Assembly (NCBI GenBank): GCA_002280565.1
Contig: NCEF01000023.1
Span: 4,729-61,279 of the forward strand
DNA: 56,551 bases
From: Sphingomonas sp. 32-66-10
Lineage (GTDB): Bacteria > Pseudomonadota > Alphaproteobacteria > Sphingomonadales > Sphingomonadaceae
Direction: 5' to 3'
In this document: positions 41,325 through 50,530 of the stretch, one piece after another
Numbering within the stretch: the stretch's first letter is position 1
Layout: each line of letters opens with the position of its first letter
Position numbers and translations under genes: made by a program
The notes under the pieces: generated by a model
What the model saw: the letters and a program-made list of their open reading frames with translations, nothing else
Told to the model about the DNA's origin: nothing
The model's database searches: none

Positions 41325-42523
41325 AGCCGATGGGGCCGATCCCCCCCTATTTTACGGGGCAGGGCGGGGAATTGCAGATCGCTGGGCGCGCCGCGAGTGA
41401 CTGGGTGGCGCAGGCGGGGACGCCGCTGTTCGTCTATGACACGGCCATCGTACGCGAGCGGTTAGGCCAGTTGCGCGCGGCGCTGCCAGATGCTGTCGAG
41501 ATCCATTTCGCCATTAAAGCCAATCCCTTACCGGCGTTTCTGGAAGTCGTTTCGCCGCTGGTCGGTGGCCTTGATGTTGCGTCCGGGGGAGAGCTGGCCA
41601 AGGCGCTGGCGGTCAAGGAGGCGGGGCACATCAGCTTTGCCGGGCCGGGGAAGCGTGATGTCGAGCTGGAGGCAGCGATTGTCGCCGGGGCGACGCTGAA
41701 CCTTGAATCGGAGGGCGAGGCCGACCGCGCGCTGGCGATCGGCGCGCGGCTGGGCGTGACGCCGAAGCTGGCGGTGCGGGTCAATCCGTCGTTCGAGCTC
41801 AAGGGTTCGGGCATGAAGATGGGCGGGCGGCCATCGCCGTTCGGCATCGATGCGGTGCGGGTGCCGGCGCTGGTCAAGCGACTGATCGCTGCGGGGGCGG
41901 ACTGGCGGGGGTTTCATATCTTTGCCGGGTCGCAGGCGCTGGACAGCGACGCGATCTGTGAGACGCAGGCGGCGACCGTCGGGCTGGCGCGCGAACTGGC
42001 CGAGGCGGTGGGCGCGAAGGCTCCGCTGGTGAATATCGGCGGGGGGCTGGGCGTGCCCTATTTCTCGGGCGATGCGCCGGTGGATATCGGGCTGGTCGGG
42101 GCGCGGCTCAGCGAAGTCCTCGAGCCGGATCAGGCCTATGCAATCGAACTGGGACGGTGGATCGCGGCGGAATGCGGCGTGTATCTGACGCGGATCGTCG
42201 ATCGGAAGGTCAGCGGGGACGAAACGTTCCTGATCTGTGACGGCGGGTTGAATCATCAACTCGCCGCTTCGGGCAATTTCGGGACGGTGGTGCGACGCAA
42301 TTATCCGATCGCGGTTGCGGACAGGATGGGGGACGAGGCGACGGAGACCGTGTCGCTTGTCGGGCCGCTCTGCACGCCGCTCGACCGGCTGGGGGATAAG
42401 GTCGCGCTGCCAGAGGCGCAGGTGGGCGACGTGATCGCCGTTTTCCTCGCTGGAGCCTATGGCGCAAGTGCGAGCCCGGCGGGCTTTCTGGGCCATGGTC
42501 CGGCGGCCGAAATCGTCGCTTGA
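41321..42523 (+). CDS. XrtA-associated pyridoxal-dependent decarboxylase
   Basis: A 400-residue fold-type III PLP enzyme related to diaminopimelate/ornithine decarboxylases. The PLP lysine is in EIHFAIKANPLP (Lys66). Others are GGLDVASGGELAKAL, HIFAGSQALD, LVNIGGGLGVPYFSG and the C-terminal VGPLCTPLDRLGD (Cys of the second active-site half). Such genes are a fixed part of XrtA loci; the substrate is unknown. Its ATG overlaps the ligase stop (ATGA). Confidence 0.92.
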   Translation: MKPMGPIPPYFTGQGGELQIAGRAASDWVAQAGTPLFVYDTAIVRERLGQLRAALPDAVEIHFAIKANPLPAFLEVVSPLVGGLDVASGGELAKALAVKEAGHISFAGPGKRDVELEAAIVAGATLNLESEGEADRALAIGARLGVTPKLAVRVNPSFELKGSGMKMGGRPSPFGIDAVRVPALVKRLIAAGADWRGFHIFAGSQALDSDAICETQAATVGLARELAEAVGAKAPLVNIGGGLGVPYFSGDAPVDIGLVGARLSEVLEPDQAYAIELGRWIAAECGVYLTRIVDRKVSGDETFLICDGGLNHQLAASGNFGTVVRRNYPIAVADRMGDEATETVSLVGPLCTPLDRLGDKVALPEAQVGDVIAVFLAGAYGASASPAGFLGHGPAAEIVA

Positions 42524-42650
42524 CCTGACGTCACGCCGCCAGCGGCCGCGTTCCTAACGCAATCTTTACCTCCCGCCGCCATAGCAAAGCGGTTGTTCGT
42601 GCACGTCGTCCCGGGACGCCGGGACTGCGCGAGCGTCAGGAGGTTCGATT

Positions 42651-43298
42651 GTGATGCGTTTGGGACATGCCGGCAAGAAGTTGGCGCTTCCGCTGATGAT
42701 GGCGGCGGCGCTTTCGGGCTGTATGGGCGGCGGAAATCGTCCGGAGCTGCCGCCGACCACCTTTGTCGCGAGCCGTGAGGGGCCGGGCGAGGAATATGTC
42801 ATCGGCCCGCTCGACACGCTGCAGATCTTTGTCTGGCGCAACCAGGAATTGTCGGCGGAGGTGCAGGTTCGCCCCGATGGCCGCATTACCACGCCGCTGG
42901 TGAGCGACATGCCGGCGGTGGGCAAGACGCCCGCCATGCTGGCCGATGACCTGAAATACGCGCTGGGCGAGTATATCAAGGACCCGATCGTGTCGGTCGT
43001 GGTCAAGAGCTTCTCGGGCACGTTCAGCCAGCAGGTGCGCATCGTCGGTGCCACCGAAAAGCCGGCGTCCTTGCCCTATCGTGCCAACATGACGCTGCTC
43101 GACGCGATGATCGCGGTGGGTGGCCTGAGCGAATTTGCGGCGGGCAATCGCGCGCGGCTGGTCCGGTACGACAAGGCGACGGGCAAGCAGCGCGAATACA
43201 AGGTGCGCTTGTCCGACCTGCTGAAGAATGGGGACACCAGCGCGAACGTCCGGCTGGAGCCGGGCGACGTGATCATCATTCCCGAAAGCATGTTCTAA
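42651..43298 (+). CDS. XrtA/PEP-CTERM exopolysaccharide export lipoprotein
   Basis: A 215-residue outer-membrane export protein (Wza/PES family). The lipobox is ALSGC at about residues 20-24. A PES domain follows (GEEYVIGPLDTLQIFVWRN, QVRPDGRITTPLVSD), then a SLBB domain (QQVRIVGATEKPASLPYRAN, VEPGDVIIIP-like end). AGGAGG lies 7 bases before a GTG and 10 before an ATG; both give nearly the same protein. It starts the main rightward polymer operon after a 127-base gap that contains the palindrome CGTCCCGGGACG. Confidence 0.92.
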   Translation: MMRLGHAGKKLALPLMMAAALSGCMGGGNRPELPPTTFVASREGPGEEYVIGPLDTLQIFVWRNQELSAEVQVRPDGRITTPLVSDMPAVGKTPAMLADDLKYALGEYIKDPIVSVVVKSFSGTFSQQVRIVGATEKPASLPYRANMTLLDAMIAVGGLSEFAAGNRARLVRYDKATGKQREYKVRLSDLLKNGDTSANVRLEPGDVIIIPESMF

Positions 43299-43316
43299 CC
43301 AGACGGAGACCGCCCG

Positions 43317-44840
43317 GTGGGGGGATTGTGGGACGAGATCAGGACGGCACTTCACGGCGTGTGGCAACGCCGCTGGATTGCCATGGCCGTCGCCTGGGCC
43401 GTGTGCCTGGCGGGATGGCTGGTCGTGTCGCAGATCCCCAACCAATATGAGAGCCGCGCGCGCATCTTCGTGCAGCTGCGTTCGATCCTGCCCGGCGAGG
43501 GCATCGCCACCCAGCAGGAACAGCAGAAGGATATCGATCGCGTCCGCACCACGCTGGCGAGCGCGACCAATCTGGAAAAGGTGGTGCGCGGCACCGACCT
43601 GGCCAACACGGTCGCAACCGACCGCGACGTTGCCGAACGGGTTGCAGGGCTGCAGAAGAAGATCAAGATCACCGCGCAACAGGACAATCTGTTCGAGATC
43701 ACCGCCACGGCGGACAGCGGCAAATTGTCGCGCACCATCGTCCAGAAGCTGATCGACATTTTCGTCGAGGATAATCTCGGCACGATCCGCGACGAGGCGA
43801 GCCAGTCGCTCCAGTTCCTCGACCAGCAGCTCGCCCAGCGGCAAAAGGCGCTGCAGGAGGCCGAGGCGAAGAAGGCCGATTTCCAGAACCGCTATCTCGG
43901 CTCGTTGCCCGGCACCGGCACGCTCGCCGAGCGGCTCTCGGCGGCGCGCGCGCAGCTGGCGCAGGTCAATCAGGAGCTGGCAGCGGCGCAGAGCGGCCTT
44001 GCTGCGGTCAATGGCCAGATGGCGGGCACGTCCGCGACGGTCGCAGGAGCAGGCGGCGGTGGCGCGGTGGCTGGGCCGGCACGGGCGCGGCTGGCAGCGA
44101 TCCAGGGGCAGCTGACCGAGGCGCGCGCGCGCGGCTGGACCGACAGTCACCCCGATGTCATCGCGCTCAAGAGCCAGTTGTCAGCGGCTCAGGGCGCGGC
44201 GAAGCGCGAGCCGGTCTATTCGGGCGGCGGCGGCGGCGCGAGCGCCAACCCGCTCTACCTGAGCCTCAAGGCGATGCAGGCCGACAAGTCGGCGCAGGTC
44301 GCCGCGCTGACCAACCGCAAGGCGCAGATCGAGGCCGACATGGCCGCGATCGACGACAAGATCGCGGGCGATCCTGCGGCGGCGCAGGAACAGGCCGAGA
44401 TCGACCGTAATTATCAGGTGATGAAGGCGGCGTACGACAAACTGCTCGCCGATCGCGAGCAGGTGAAATTGCGCAGCCAGGCGGCGGGCCAGGCCGATGC
44501 GGTCAAGTTCAATGTGATCGATCCGCCGACCGCGCCGCGTTCGCCAACCGCGCCCAACCGACCGCTGCTGCTGACCGGCGTGCTGATCGTCGGGCTGGGT
44601 GCTGGCGTGGCGGTAGCGTTCGGTCTGAGCCAACTCGCGGGGACGTTCCCGACGACGGCGCGGCTGGAAAAAATGAGCGGGATGCCGGTGATCGGATCGA
44701 TCGGCGAAGTCGTTACGAGTGCGCAGACCGCGCTGCGCCGCAAGCGATTTCAGATGTTTGCAGCGGCGACCGCCGGACTGGTCGTCGCATGGGTGGCGCT
44801 GCTGGGGCTGGAAATGCTCCAGCGCGGCATGAGCGCGTGA
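43317..44840 (+). CDS. XrtA system polysaccharide chain-length protein (Wzz/GNVR type)
   Basis: A 507-residue protein. The N-terminal membrane helix is about 20-40 (AVAWAVCLAGWLVVSQIP). A long periplasmic coiled coil follows, with the GNVR-like block SHPDVIALKSQL and a hinge of Gly/Ala. C-terminal helices lie at about 415-440 and 478-500. It sets polymer length and links the inner membrane to the export lipoprotein. The start is GTG, 18 bases after the export gene. The matching kinase domain is a separate protein (next gene). Confidence 0.92.
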   Translation: MGGLWDEIRTALHGVWQRRWIAMAVAWAVCLAGWLVVSQIPNQYESRARIFVQLRSILPGEGIATQQEQQKDIDRVRTTLASATNLEKVVRGTDLANTVATDRDVAERVAGLQKKIKITAQQDNLFEITATADSGKLSRTIVQKLIDIFVEDNLGTIRDEASQSLQFLDQQLAQRQKALQEAEAKKADFQNRYLGSLPGTGTLAERLSAARAQLAQVNQELAAAQSGLAAVNGQMAGTSATVAGAGGGGAVAGPARARLAAIQGQLTEARARGWTDSHPDVIALKSQLSAAQGAAKREPVYSGGGGGASANPLYLSLKAMQADKSAQVAALTNRKAQIEADMAAIDDKIAGDPAAAQEQAEIDRNYQVMKAAYDKLLADREQVKLRSQAAGQADAVKFNVIDPPTAPRSPTAPNRPLLLTGVLIVGLGAGVAVAFGLSQLAGTFPTTARLEKMSGMPVIGSIGEVVTSAQTALRRKRFQMFAAATAGLVVAWVALLGLEMLQRGMSA

Positions 44841-44850
44841 GGGGCAGGCC

Positions 44851-45858
44851 ATGAACGACCAGACTCCCAAACGCCTTGGCGGATCGCTGGTGGAGCGGGC
44901 GGCGGCGCATCAGGCGTTCGTCCAGCGCCAGGCTGCACAACAACATGCTCCGGCGCAGCAAGCGGCTGTGGCCCCGGTGGCCCCGCCGGTGCCGAAGCCG
45001 CGCCATGACATTCCGGTATTCGGCGCAGTGGAAGCGCCGCGTGCGCCGCTGGTCCGGCCTGAGCCGGTCGCTGCAGCGCAACCTGTCCAGGAGCCGAGCA
45101 CGCGTCGGCGCGTGGCGATCGATCGCAAGAAGCTGGCCGAGCATGGCATGCTGGTTCCCGGCGCGACCGTGACCGCGCTGGCCGAGGAATTCCGGCTGGT
45201 GAAGCGCCAGTTGCTGACCACCGCGCGGCAGATTCGTGCGGCCGGGGGTGAGGGCGCCGATGACCGGTCGCGGATGATCCTGGTCTGCTCGGCCAAGCCG
45301 AATGACGGCAAGACATTTTGCGCGATCAACCTCGCGCTGTCGCTGGCGGCGGAAAAGGATGTCGAAATCCTGTTGGTCGATGCCGATTTCGCCAAGCCCG
45401 ATGTGCTTCAGCGACTGGGCGCGCCGGATGGCCCGGGGCTGCTCGATGCGCTGTCGGGTGGGGTCAAGGATGTCGAGGACTGCGTCATCGACACCGATGT
45501 ACCGCAGCTGTCGGTCCTGCCCGCAGGCACGCGCAGCGTCGCCGACACCGAGTTGCTCGCCAGCGCGCGGGCACATGCCATCCTCGACGGGCTGGCAGCA
45601 GCCAATCCGCGCCGCATCGTGATTTTCGATTCGCCCCCGATCCTCGCCGCGTCGCCCGCCAGCGCGCTCGCCAGCCATGTCGGGCAGGTGATGCTGGTGG
45701 TCCGCGCCGACCGCACGCGTGAGAACGAACTGCGCGACGCGGTCGGGCTGCTCGACGGGTGCGACCATATCCAGTTGTTGCTCAACAGCGTTTCCATTCA
45801 ACCGGGCGGGCGCCGCTTTGGCAGCTATGGCGCCTATTACGGGGAACCCGACCAATGA
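44851..45858 (+). CDS. XrtA-associated bacterial tyrosine kinase
   Basis: A 335-residue BY-kinase. A Pro/Ala-rich N-terminus of about 85 residues is followed by the ATPase domain: Walker A SAKPNDGKTF at about 148-157, Walker A' ILLVDADFAKPDV and Walker B RIVIFDSPP. The C-terminus is Tyr-rich (GSYGAYYGEPDQ), the usual autophosphorylation cluster. It would modulate the chain-length protein. GGGGCAGG precedes the ATG. Its stop overlaps the next ATG. Confidence 0.92.
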   Translation: MNDQTPKRLGGSLVERAAAHQAFVQRQAAQQHAPAQQAAVAPVAPPVPKPRHDIPVFGAVEAPRAPLVRPEPVAAAQPVQEPSTRRRVAIDRKKLAEHGMLVPGATVTALAEEFRLVKRQLLTTARQIRAAGGEGADDRSRMILVCSAKPNDGKTFCAINLALSLAAEKDVEILLVDADFAKPDVLQRLGAPDGPGLLDALSGGVKDVEDCVIDTDVPQLSVLPAGTRSVADTELLASARAHAILDGLAAANPRRIVIFDSPPILAASPASALASHVGQVMLVVRADRTRENELRDAVGLLDGCDHIQLLLNSVSIQPGGRRFGSYGAYYGEPDQ

Positions 45859-47450
45859 GGCTGTTCGCCGCGGCATGTGCCGCCACCTGCCTGATCGCGG
45901 CTCCGGCCGTTGCGAAGGACAAGAGCAAGTCGATCACCCCCTATGTCGATGCGGGGCAGGTGCTGGTCGCCGACCTTTCGGGCGGGGGCGAGGTGCTGAC
46001 CTACTCCACCATCGGTGCGGGGGTCGATGCGTCGATCCAGACGCGCCGGGTCGAGGTGCAGCTGTCGTATAAGTACGAGCGCCGCTTCGACTGGCAGAAT
46101 GACGTGGCCGATCAGGATACGCATAGCGGCCTGGCGCGCGCAGCGGTGAAGGTCGCGCCGGGCTTTACGGTTGAGGGCGGGGCGCTGGCGACGCGCGCGC
46201 GCAGCGACATTCGCGGCGATGCGCCGACCAATCTGGCGGGCAATGTCCGCAATGTGAGCCAGGTCTATTCGGTCTATGGCGGGCCGACCTTCCACACCGG
46301 CAATGGCCCGGCGAGCGTCAGTGCGGCCTATCGCTTTGGTTATACCAAGGTCGAGGCACCGACGATCTCGTCGATCGACCCTGCTGCGCCGCCGGTCGAT
46401 GTATTCGACAGTTCGACCAACCATCTGGCGCAGGTGCGCGCGGGGGTGAAGGCGGGGACGTTCCTGCCGGTCGGTCTGAGCGTTGCGGGTGCGTGGCAGC
46501 GCGAGGAGATGAGCCAGCTCGACCAGAAGTTCGACGGCAAATATGGCCGCGCGGATGCGGTGCTGCCGATCGGTCGCGGCCTCGCGATCGTCGGTGGCGT
46601 GGGCTATGAAAAGATCGAGATCACCCAGAAGGACGCGCTGCGCGACGGGACCGGTGCGATCGTGCGCGACGGGGCGGGGCGCTTCGTCACCGATCCGGCG
46701 TCGCCACCGCGGATCGCGTACGAAATCGAAGGCATCTTCTGGGACGCAGGCGTGCTGTACAAGCCCAATGCGCGGCTGATGCTGGAGGCGCGGGCCGGGC
46801 GTCGCTATGATTCGATGAGCTATACCGGGTCGCTGCAATGGCAGATTTCGCGGCGGTCGGGGTTGCAGGTCGGGGTGTATGATTCGGTGCAGAGCTTTGG
46901 CCGCCAGCTGGCCAGCGATCTGGCCGCGCTGCCGACCAGCTTCAATGTGCCGACCGATTCATTCGGCGATCAGTTCGATGGATGCATCTTCGGCGACAGC
47001 GGCACGGCGGCGGGCGGGTGCCTGACCAACGCGCTGGGATCGGTCGCCAGCGCCAACTACCGTGCACGCGGGATCACGGGCGTGCTGGCGATGAATTCGG
47101 GCCGCACCACGCTGGGGCTGGGCGCGGGCTATGCCAACCGGCGCTATCTGGTGCCCGCAGGCAGCTCGGTGCTGGCCGGAAGCAGCGACGACACCTATTA
47201 TGCCCAGCTGTTCGCATCGCGCGCGCTGAGTGGCCGGTCCGGGGTGAACGGCAATATGTTCGTCAACTATTATCAGAGCGGCATCGCCGGTGCGCCGGGC
47301 GTGTTCGGCGGTGGTGCGGCGGGGTCCTACTATCACAGCTTCGGTCCGCTGAGTGCGGTCGCCTCGCTCGGCATCTCCAGCTTCGAGGTCGATGGCGAGG
47401 GCAGCAACACCCAGGCACAGGCGCAGCTCGGCCTTCGCTACGGTTTCTGA
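45855..47450 (+). CDS. XrtA system outer-membrane beta-barrel protein (TIGR03016-like)
   Basis: A 531-residue protein. The signal peptide is about 1-21 (MRLFAAACAATCLIAAPAVA). The rest consists of repeated amphipathic beta-strands with aromatic ends (VEVQLSYKYERRFDWQ, PASVSAAYRFGYTKVE) and a terminal Phe (QLGLRYGF), the mark of outer-membrane barrels. It occupies the slot of the PEP-CTERM-associated outer-membrane protein. The role in polymer passage is inferred. Its ATG is fused to the kinase stop (ATGA). Confidence 0.88.
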   Translation: MRLFAAACAATCLIAAPAVAKDKSKSITPYVDAGQVLVADLSGGGEVLTYSTIGAGVDASIQTRRVEVQLSYKYERRFDWQNDVADQDTHSGLARAAVKVAPGFTVEGGALATRARSDIRGDAPTNLAGNVRNVSQVYSVYGGPTFHTGNGPASVSAAYRFGYTKVEAPTISSIDPAAPPVDVFDSSTNHLAQVRAGVKAGTFLPVGLSVAGAWQREEMSQLDQKFDGKYGRADAVLPIGRGLAIVGGVGYEKIEITQKDALRDGTGAIVRDGAGRFVTDPASPPRIAYEIEGIFWDAGVLYKPNARLMLEARAGRRYDSMSYTGSLQWQISRRSGLQVGVYDSVQSFGRQLASDLAALPTSFNVPTDSFGDQFDGCIFGDSGTAAGGCLTNALGSVASANYRARGITGVLAMNSGRTTLGLGAGYANRRYLVPAGSSVLAGSSDDTYYAQLFASRALSGRSGVNGNMFVNYYQSGIAGAPGVFGGGAAGSYYHSFGPLSAVASLGISSFEVDGEGSNTQAQAQLGLRYGF

Positions 47451-47475
47451 AGGTTTTTGGTCCAGGGATGGCAGC

Positions 47476-48588
47476 ATGTACGACGACCATTACGGACTGA
47501 GCGGGCGACCGTTCCAGCTGACGCCGGATCCGGCGTTCTGGTTCGATACCGCCACGCACAAAAAAGCGATGGCCTATCTTGGCTATGGTCTGAGCCAGGG
47601 CGAGGGATTCATCGTCATTACCGGCGCGCCCGGTGCGGGCAAGACGACGTTGGTCGGTCACCTGATGGAGACGATCGACCCCGAATTGCTGCACGTGATC
47701 AAGATCGTGACGACTCAGGTCGAAGCCGAAGACCTGTTGCTGATGGTCGCGGCCGGTCTGAACATCGATGGCACGCACCTGGCCAAGGCGCAGCTGCTCG
47801 CGGCGATCGAAAAGCAGCTGCACGCGGTCGCGCGGCAGGGGCGGCGAACGTTGCTGATCGCCGATGAGGCACAGGCATTGCCGCTGGAGAGCCTGGAAGA
47901 GCTGCGCATGCTCTCCAACTTCCAGGCGGGCGGCTATCCGCTGCTGCAGATTTTCCTGCTCGGCCAGCCCGAGTTTCGTGCGCGCCTGTCCGATCCGCGG
48001 CTCGACCAGCTGCGCCAGCGGGTGATCGCGATGCACGCGCTCGACCCGATGGGCGCGGATGAACTGGAACCCTATCTGATCCACCGGCTGTCCTGCGTCG
48101 GGTGGCGGGGCAAGCCGCGCTTCACCAATGATGCGGTCGCGGCGATGTATCGCTGGTCGGGCGGGATTCCGCGCAAGGTGAACCTGCTCGCCGGGCGGGT
48201 ATTGCTGCTGGGCGCGATCGAGGAGATTACGAGCTTCACCGGCGCGGATGTCGAGGCGGTGATCGCCGATCTGGAAGGCGATCTTTCGGGGGCGATGCCG
48301 CCGTCCGCGCCGGCACGTCCTGCGCCGGTTGCTGCTCCCGTGCCGGCCCCGCCCGAGGCCGCCCAGGCGGCGCGCGAGGCGTTGCGGCGCGAGGTTTCGG
48401 CTCCGGCCGCGCCTGCTGCGGCACCGCCACCTGCGCCGGTCGTCGATGCCGATCTGGCGGCGCGATTCGCGCGGCTGGAGGCGCGGATCGAGGAGCAGGA
48501 TGCGGCGCTGCGCCGCGTGCTGACGCTGATGGTGGATTTCATCGAGGTCGAGGATGCCCGGCCGACGCGGCGGGGAGCCGCTGCCTGA
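47476..48588 (+). CDS. XrtA/PEP-CTERM system-associated ATPase
   Basis: A 370-residue AAA-type ATPase close to GspA/ExeA: YGLSGRPFQLTPDPAFWFDT, Walker A TGAPGAGKTTL at about 49-59, Walker B TLLIADEAQALP, LGQPEFRARL, and RWSGGIPRKVNLLAGRVLL. An Ala/Pro linker and a short C-terminal coiled coil (RFARLEARIEEQDAALRRVL) follow. It is cytoplasmic and probably powers or senses the assembly. The frame is open upstream; MYDDHYGLS is the family start. Confidence 0.93.
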   Translation: MYDDHYGLSGRPFQLTPDPAFWFDTATHKKAMAYLGYGLSQGEGFIVITGAPGAGKTTLVGHLMETIDPELLHVIKIVTTQVEAEDLLLMVAAGLNIDGTHLAKAQLLAAIEKQLHAVARQGRRTLLIADEAQALPLESLEELRMLSNFQAGGYPLLQIFLLGQPEFRARLSDPRLDQLRQRVIAMHALDPMGADELEPYLIHRLSCVGWRGKPRFTNDAVAAMYRWSGGIPRKVNLLAGRVLLLGAIEEITSFTGADVEAVIADLEGDLSGAMPPSAPARPAPVAAPVPAPPEAAQAAREALRREVSAPAAPAAAPPPAPVVDADLAARFARLEARIEEQDAALRRVLTLMVDFIEVEDARPTRRGAAA

Positions 48589-48590
48589 CG

Positions 48591-49460
48591 ATGGTCGCCA
48601 ACGCCCTTTCGGTTGATGTCGAGGACTGGTTCCAGGTCGGCGCGTTCGAGACGGTGATCGCGCGCGACGATTGGGCCGCGCTGGAGCACCGCGTCGAGGC
48701 GAATACCGACAGGGTGCTGGCGCTGTTCGGCGAGGGCGGGGTCAAGGCGACGTTCTTCACCCTGGGCTGGGTGGCGGAGCGCTATCCCGCGCTGATGCGG
48801 CGGATTGCCGATGCCGGGCATGAGGTGGCCAGTCATGGCTGGGACCACCAACGCGTGTTCACCATGGGGCCGGAACAGTTTCGCGCCGATATTGGCCGCG
48901 CGCGCGCGGTGCTGGAGGATGCGACCGGGCAGAAGGTGAGCGGATACCGCGCGCCGAGCTTTTCGATCGATGTCCGCACCCCCTGGGCGCATCAGGTGCT
49001 GGCGGAAGAGGGCTATGCCTATTCATCGAGCGTCGCGCCGATCGGGCATGATCATTATGGCTGGGCCGATGCGCCGCGCCGCGCCTATCGGCCGGTGGCG
49101 GGGAGCGACCTGATCGAGCTGCCGGTGACGACTGCGCGCTTTCTGGGGCGTGAAGTGACGACCGGAGGCGGGTTTTTCCGCCTGTTACCGGGCAGCGTGG
49201 TGCAGGGGGCGATCCGCGCGATGAACAAGGGCGGCCAGCCGGCGGTGTTCTACTTCCATCCGTGGGAGGTCGATCCGGGCCAGCCGCGCGTCGAGAATGC
49301 GCCGTTCAAGTCGAAACTGCGGCATTACAGTCGGCTGGGTGCGATGGCGGGGAAACTGCGGACGCTGTTCGCGGCGCATCGCTGGGACCGCACCGATCGG
49401 GTGGCGGCGGCAGAGGCAGCCTTGCTCGATCGCGCTCCGGCACTGGAGGTGGCGGCATGA
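48591..49460 (+). CDS. XrtA system polysaccharide deacetylase (DUF3473)
   Basis: A 289-residue NodB-type deacetylase: SVDVEDWFQVGAF (catalytic Asp pair), VKATFFTLGWVAERYP, EVASHGWDHQRVF (metal His), GYRAPSFSIDVRTP, and the family end FYFHPWEVDPGQPRV. It would remove acetyl groups from the polymer. It starts 2 bases after the ATPase stop and overlaps the next gene by 4 bases. Confidence 0.93.
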   Translation: MVANALSVDVEDWFQVGAFETVIARDDWAALEHRVEANTDRVLALFGEGGVKATFFTLGWVAERYPALMRRIADAGHEVASHGWDHQRVFTMGPEQFRADIGRARAVLEDATGQKVSGYRAPSFSIDVRTPWAHQVLAEEGYAYSSSVAPIGHDHYGWADAPRRAYRPVAGSDLIELPVTTARFLGREVTTGGGFFRLLPGSVVQGAIRAMNKGGQPAVFYFHPWEVDPGQPRVENAPFKSKLRHYSRLGAMAGKLRTLFAAHRWDRTDRVAAAEAALLDRAPALEVAA

Positions 49461-50530
49461 ACGCACCGATCCAGCTGCGCCCGCTGACGCTGCGTGTCGC
49501 TGACCTTGGCGATACGATCGATCGCGCGCGGATCGGCGCCTATGTTCATGAGCATGTCGATGCCACGCCGTTCCACCTGCCCGCGTGGAGCGCGGCGGTG
49601 GCCAAGGGGTGCGGGCAGCGCAGCCATTATCTGGTCGCGGAGCGCGGCGAGCGTGGCATCGTCGGGGTGATGCCGCTGACCGAGCTGCATTCGCCGCTGT
49701 TCGGACGGGTGCTGGCGTCCGCCGGGTTCGGTGTGGGCGGCGGCATTCTCGCTGACAAGCCGGTGGTGGCCGAGGCGCTGGCCGAGGCGTGCTGGGCACT
49801 GGCGCAGCGGCTGAGCTGTCCGAGTGTCGAAGTGCGCGGCGGGCCGCGGCCGGGGCCGGAATGGAGCGTGGACGACAGCCATTATCTGGGCTTCGCACGT
49901 CCGCTGGCACAGGATGACGCCGCCGAACTGCTCGCTATTCCGCGCAAGCAGCGCGCCGAGGTGCGCAAGGCGCTGGACACCGACCTGAACGTGTCCGTCG
50001 GGCGCGACCCGGCCGATGTCGCGGCGCACTATGCCGTATATGCAGAATCGGTGCGCAATCTGGGTACCCCGGTGTTTCCGCGTGCACTGTTCACGGAAGT
50101 GTTGCAGGAGTTTGGTAGCGCGGCTGACGTGTTGGTCGTGCGGCGTGAAGGTAAAGCGGTGTCCGCTGTGTTGAGTCTGTATTGGCGGCGAACGGTGTTT
50201 CCCTATTGGGGTGGCGGCACGGCGGAGGCGCGCCGGTTGCGCGCCAATGACCGCATGTATTTCGAGCTGATGCGTCATGCGCGCGAGCGGGGCTGCACCC
50301 GATTCGATTTCGGTCGGTCTAAGGTCGGGACAGGGGCGGCGGCGTTCAAGAAGAATTGGGGGTTCGAGCCCCAGCCGCTGACCTATTATGACCGCGTGGC
50401 CGATGGCGCGGCGATCCGCGACGCCAATCCGCTCAACCCCAAATACCGGTTGCAGGTCGCAGTCTGGAGCAAGTTGCCGCTCGCCATCGCCAACCGCGTG
50501 GGCCCGTGGATTTCGCGGGGGCTCGGCTGA
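49457..50530 (+). CDS. XrtA system FemAB-like acyltransferase
   Basis: A 357-residue protein of the FemAB/GNAT fold: VHEHVDATPFHLPAWSAAVA, LAIPRKQRAEVRKALD, EVLQEFGSAADVLVVRREGK, FDFGRSKVGTGAAAFKKNWG. FemAB relatives attach amino acids from aminoacyl-tRNA to amino groups; here the acceptor may be the polysaccharide. The ATG overlaps the deacetylase stop (ATGA), and its stop shares a base with the next ATG. Confidence 0.92.
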   Translation: MNAPIQLRPLTLRVADLGDTIDRARIGAYVHEHVDATPFHLPAWSAAVAKGCGQRSHYLVAERGERGIVGVMPLTELHSPLFGRVLASAGFGVGGGILADKPVVAEALAEACWALAQRLSCPSVEVRGGPRPGPEWSVDDSHYLGFARPLAQDDAAELLAIPRKQRAEVRKALDTDLNVSVGRDPADVAAHYAVYAESVRNLGTPVFPRALFTEVLQEFGSAADVLVVRREGKAVSAVLSLYWRRTVFPYWGGGTAEARRLRANDRMYFELMRHARERGCTRFDFGRSKVGTGAAAFKKNWGFEPQPLTYYDRVADGAAIRDANPLNPKYRLQVAVWSKLPLAIANRVGPWISRGLG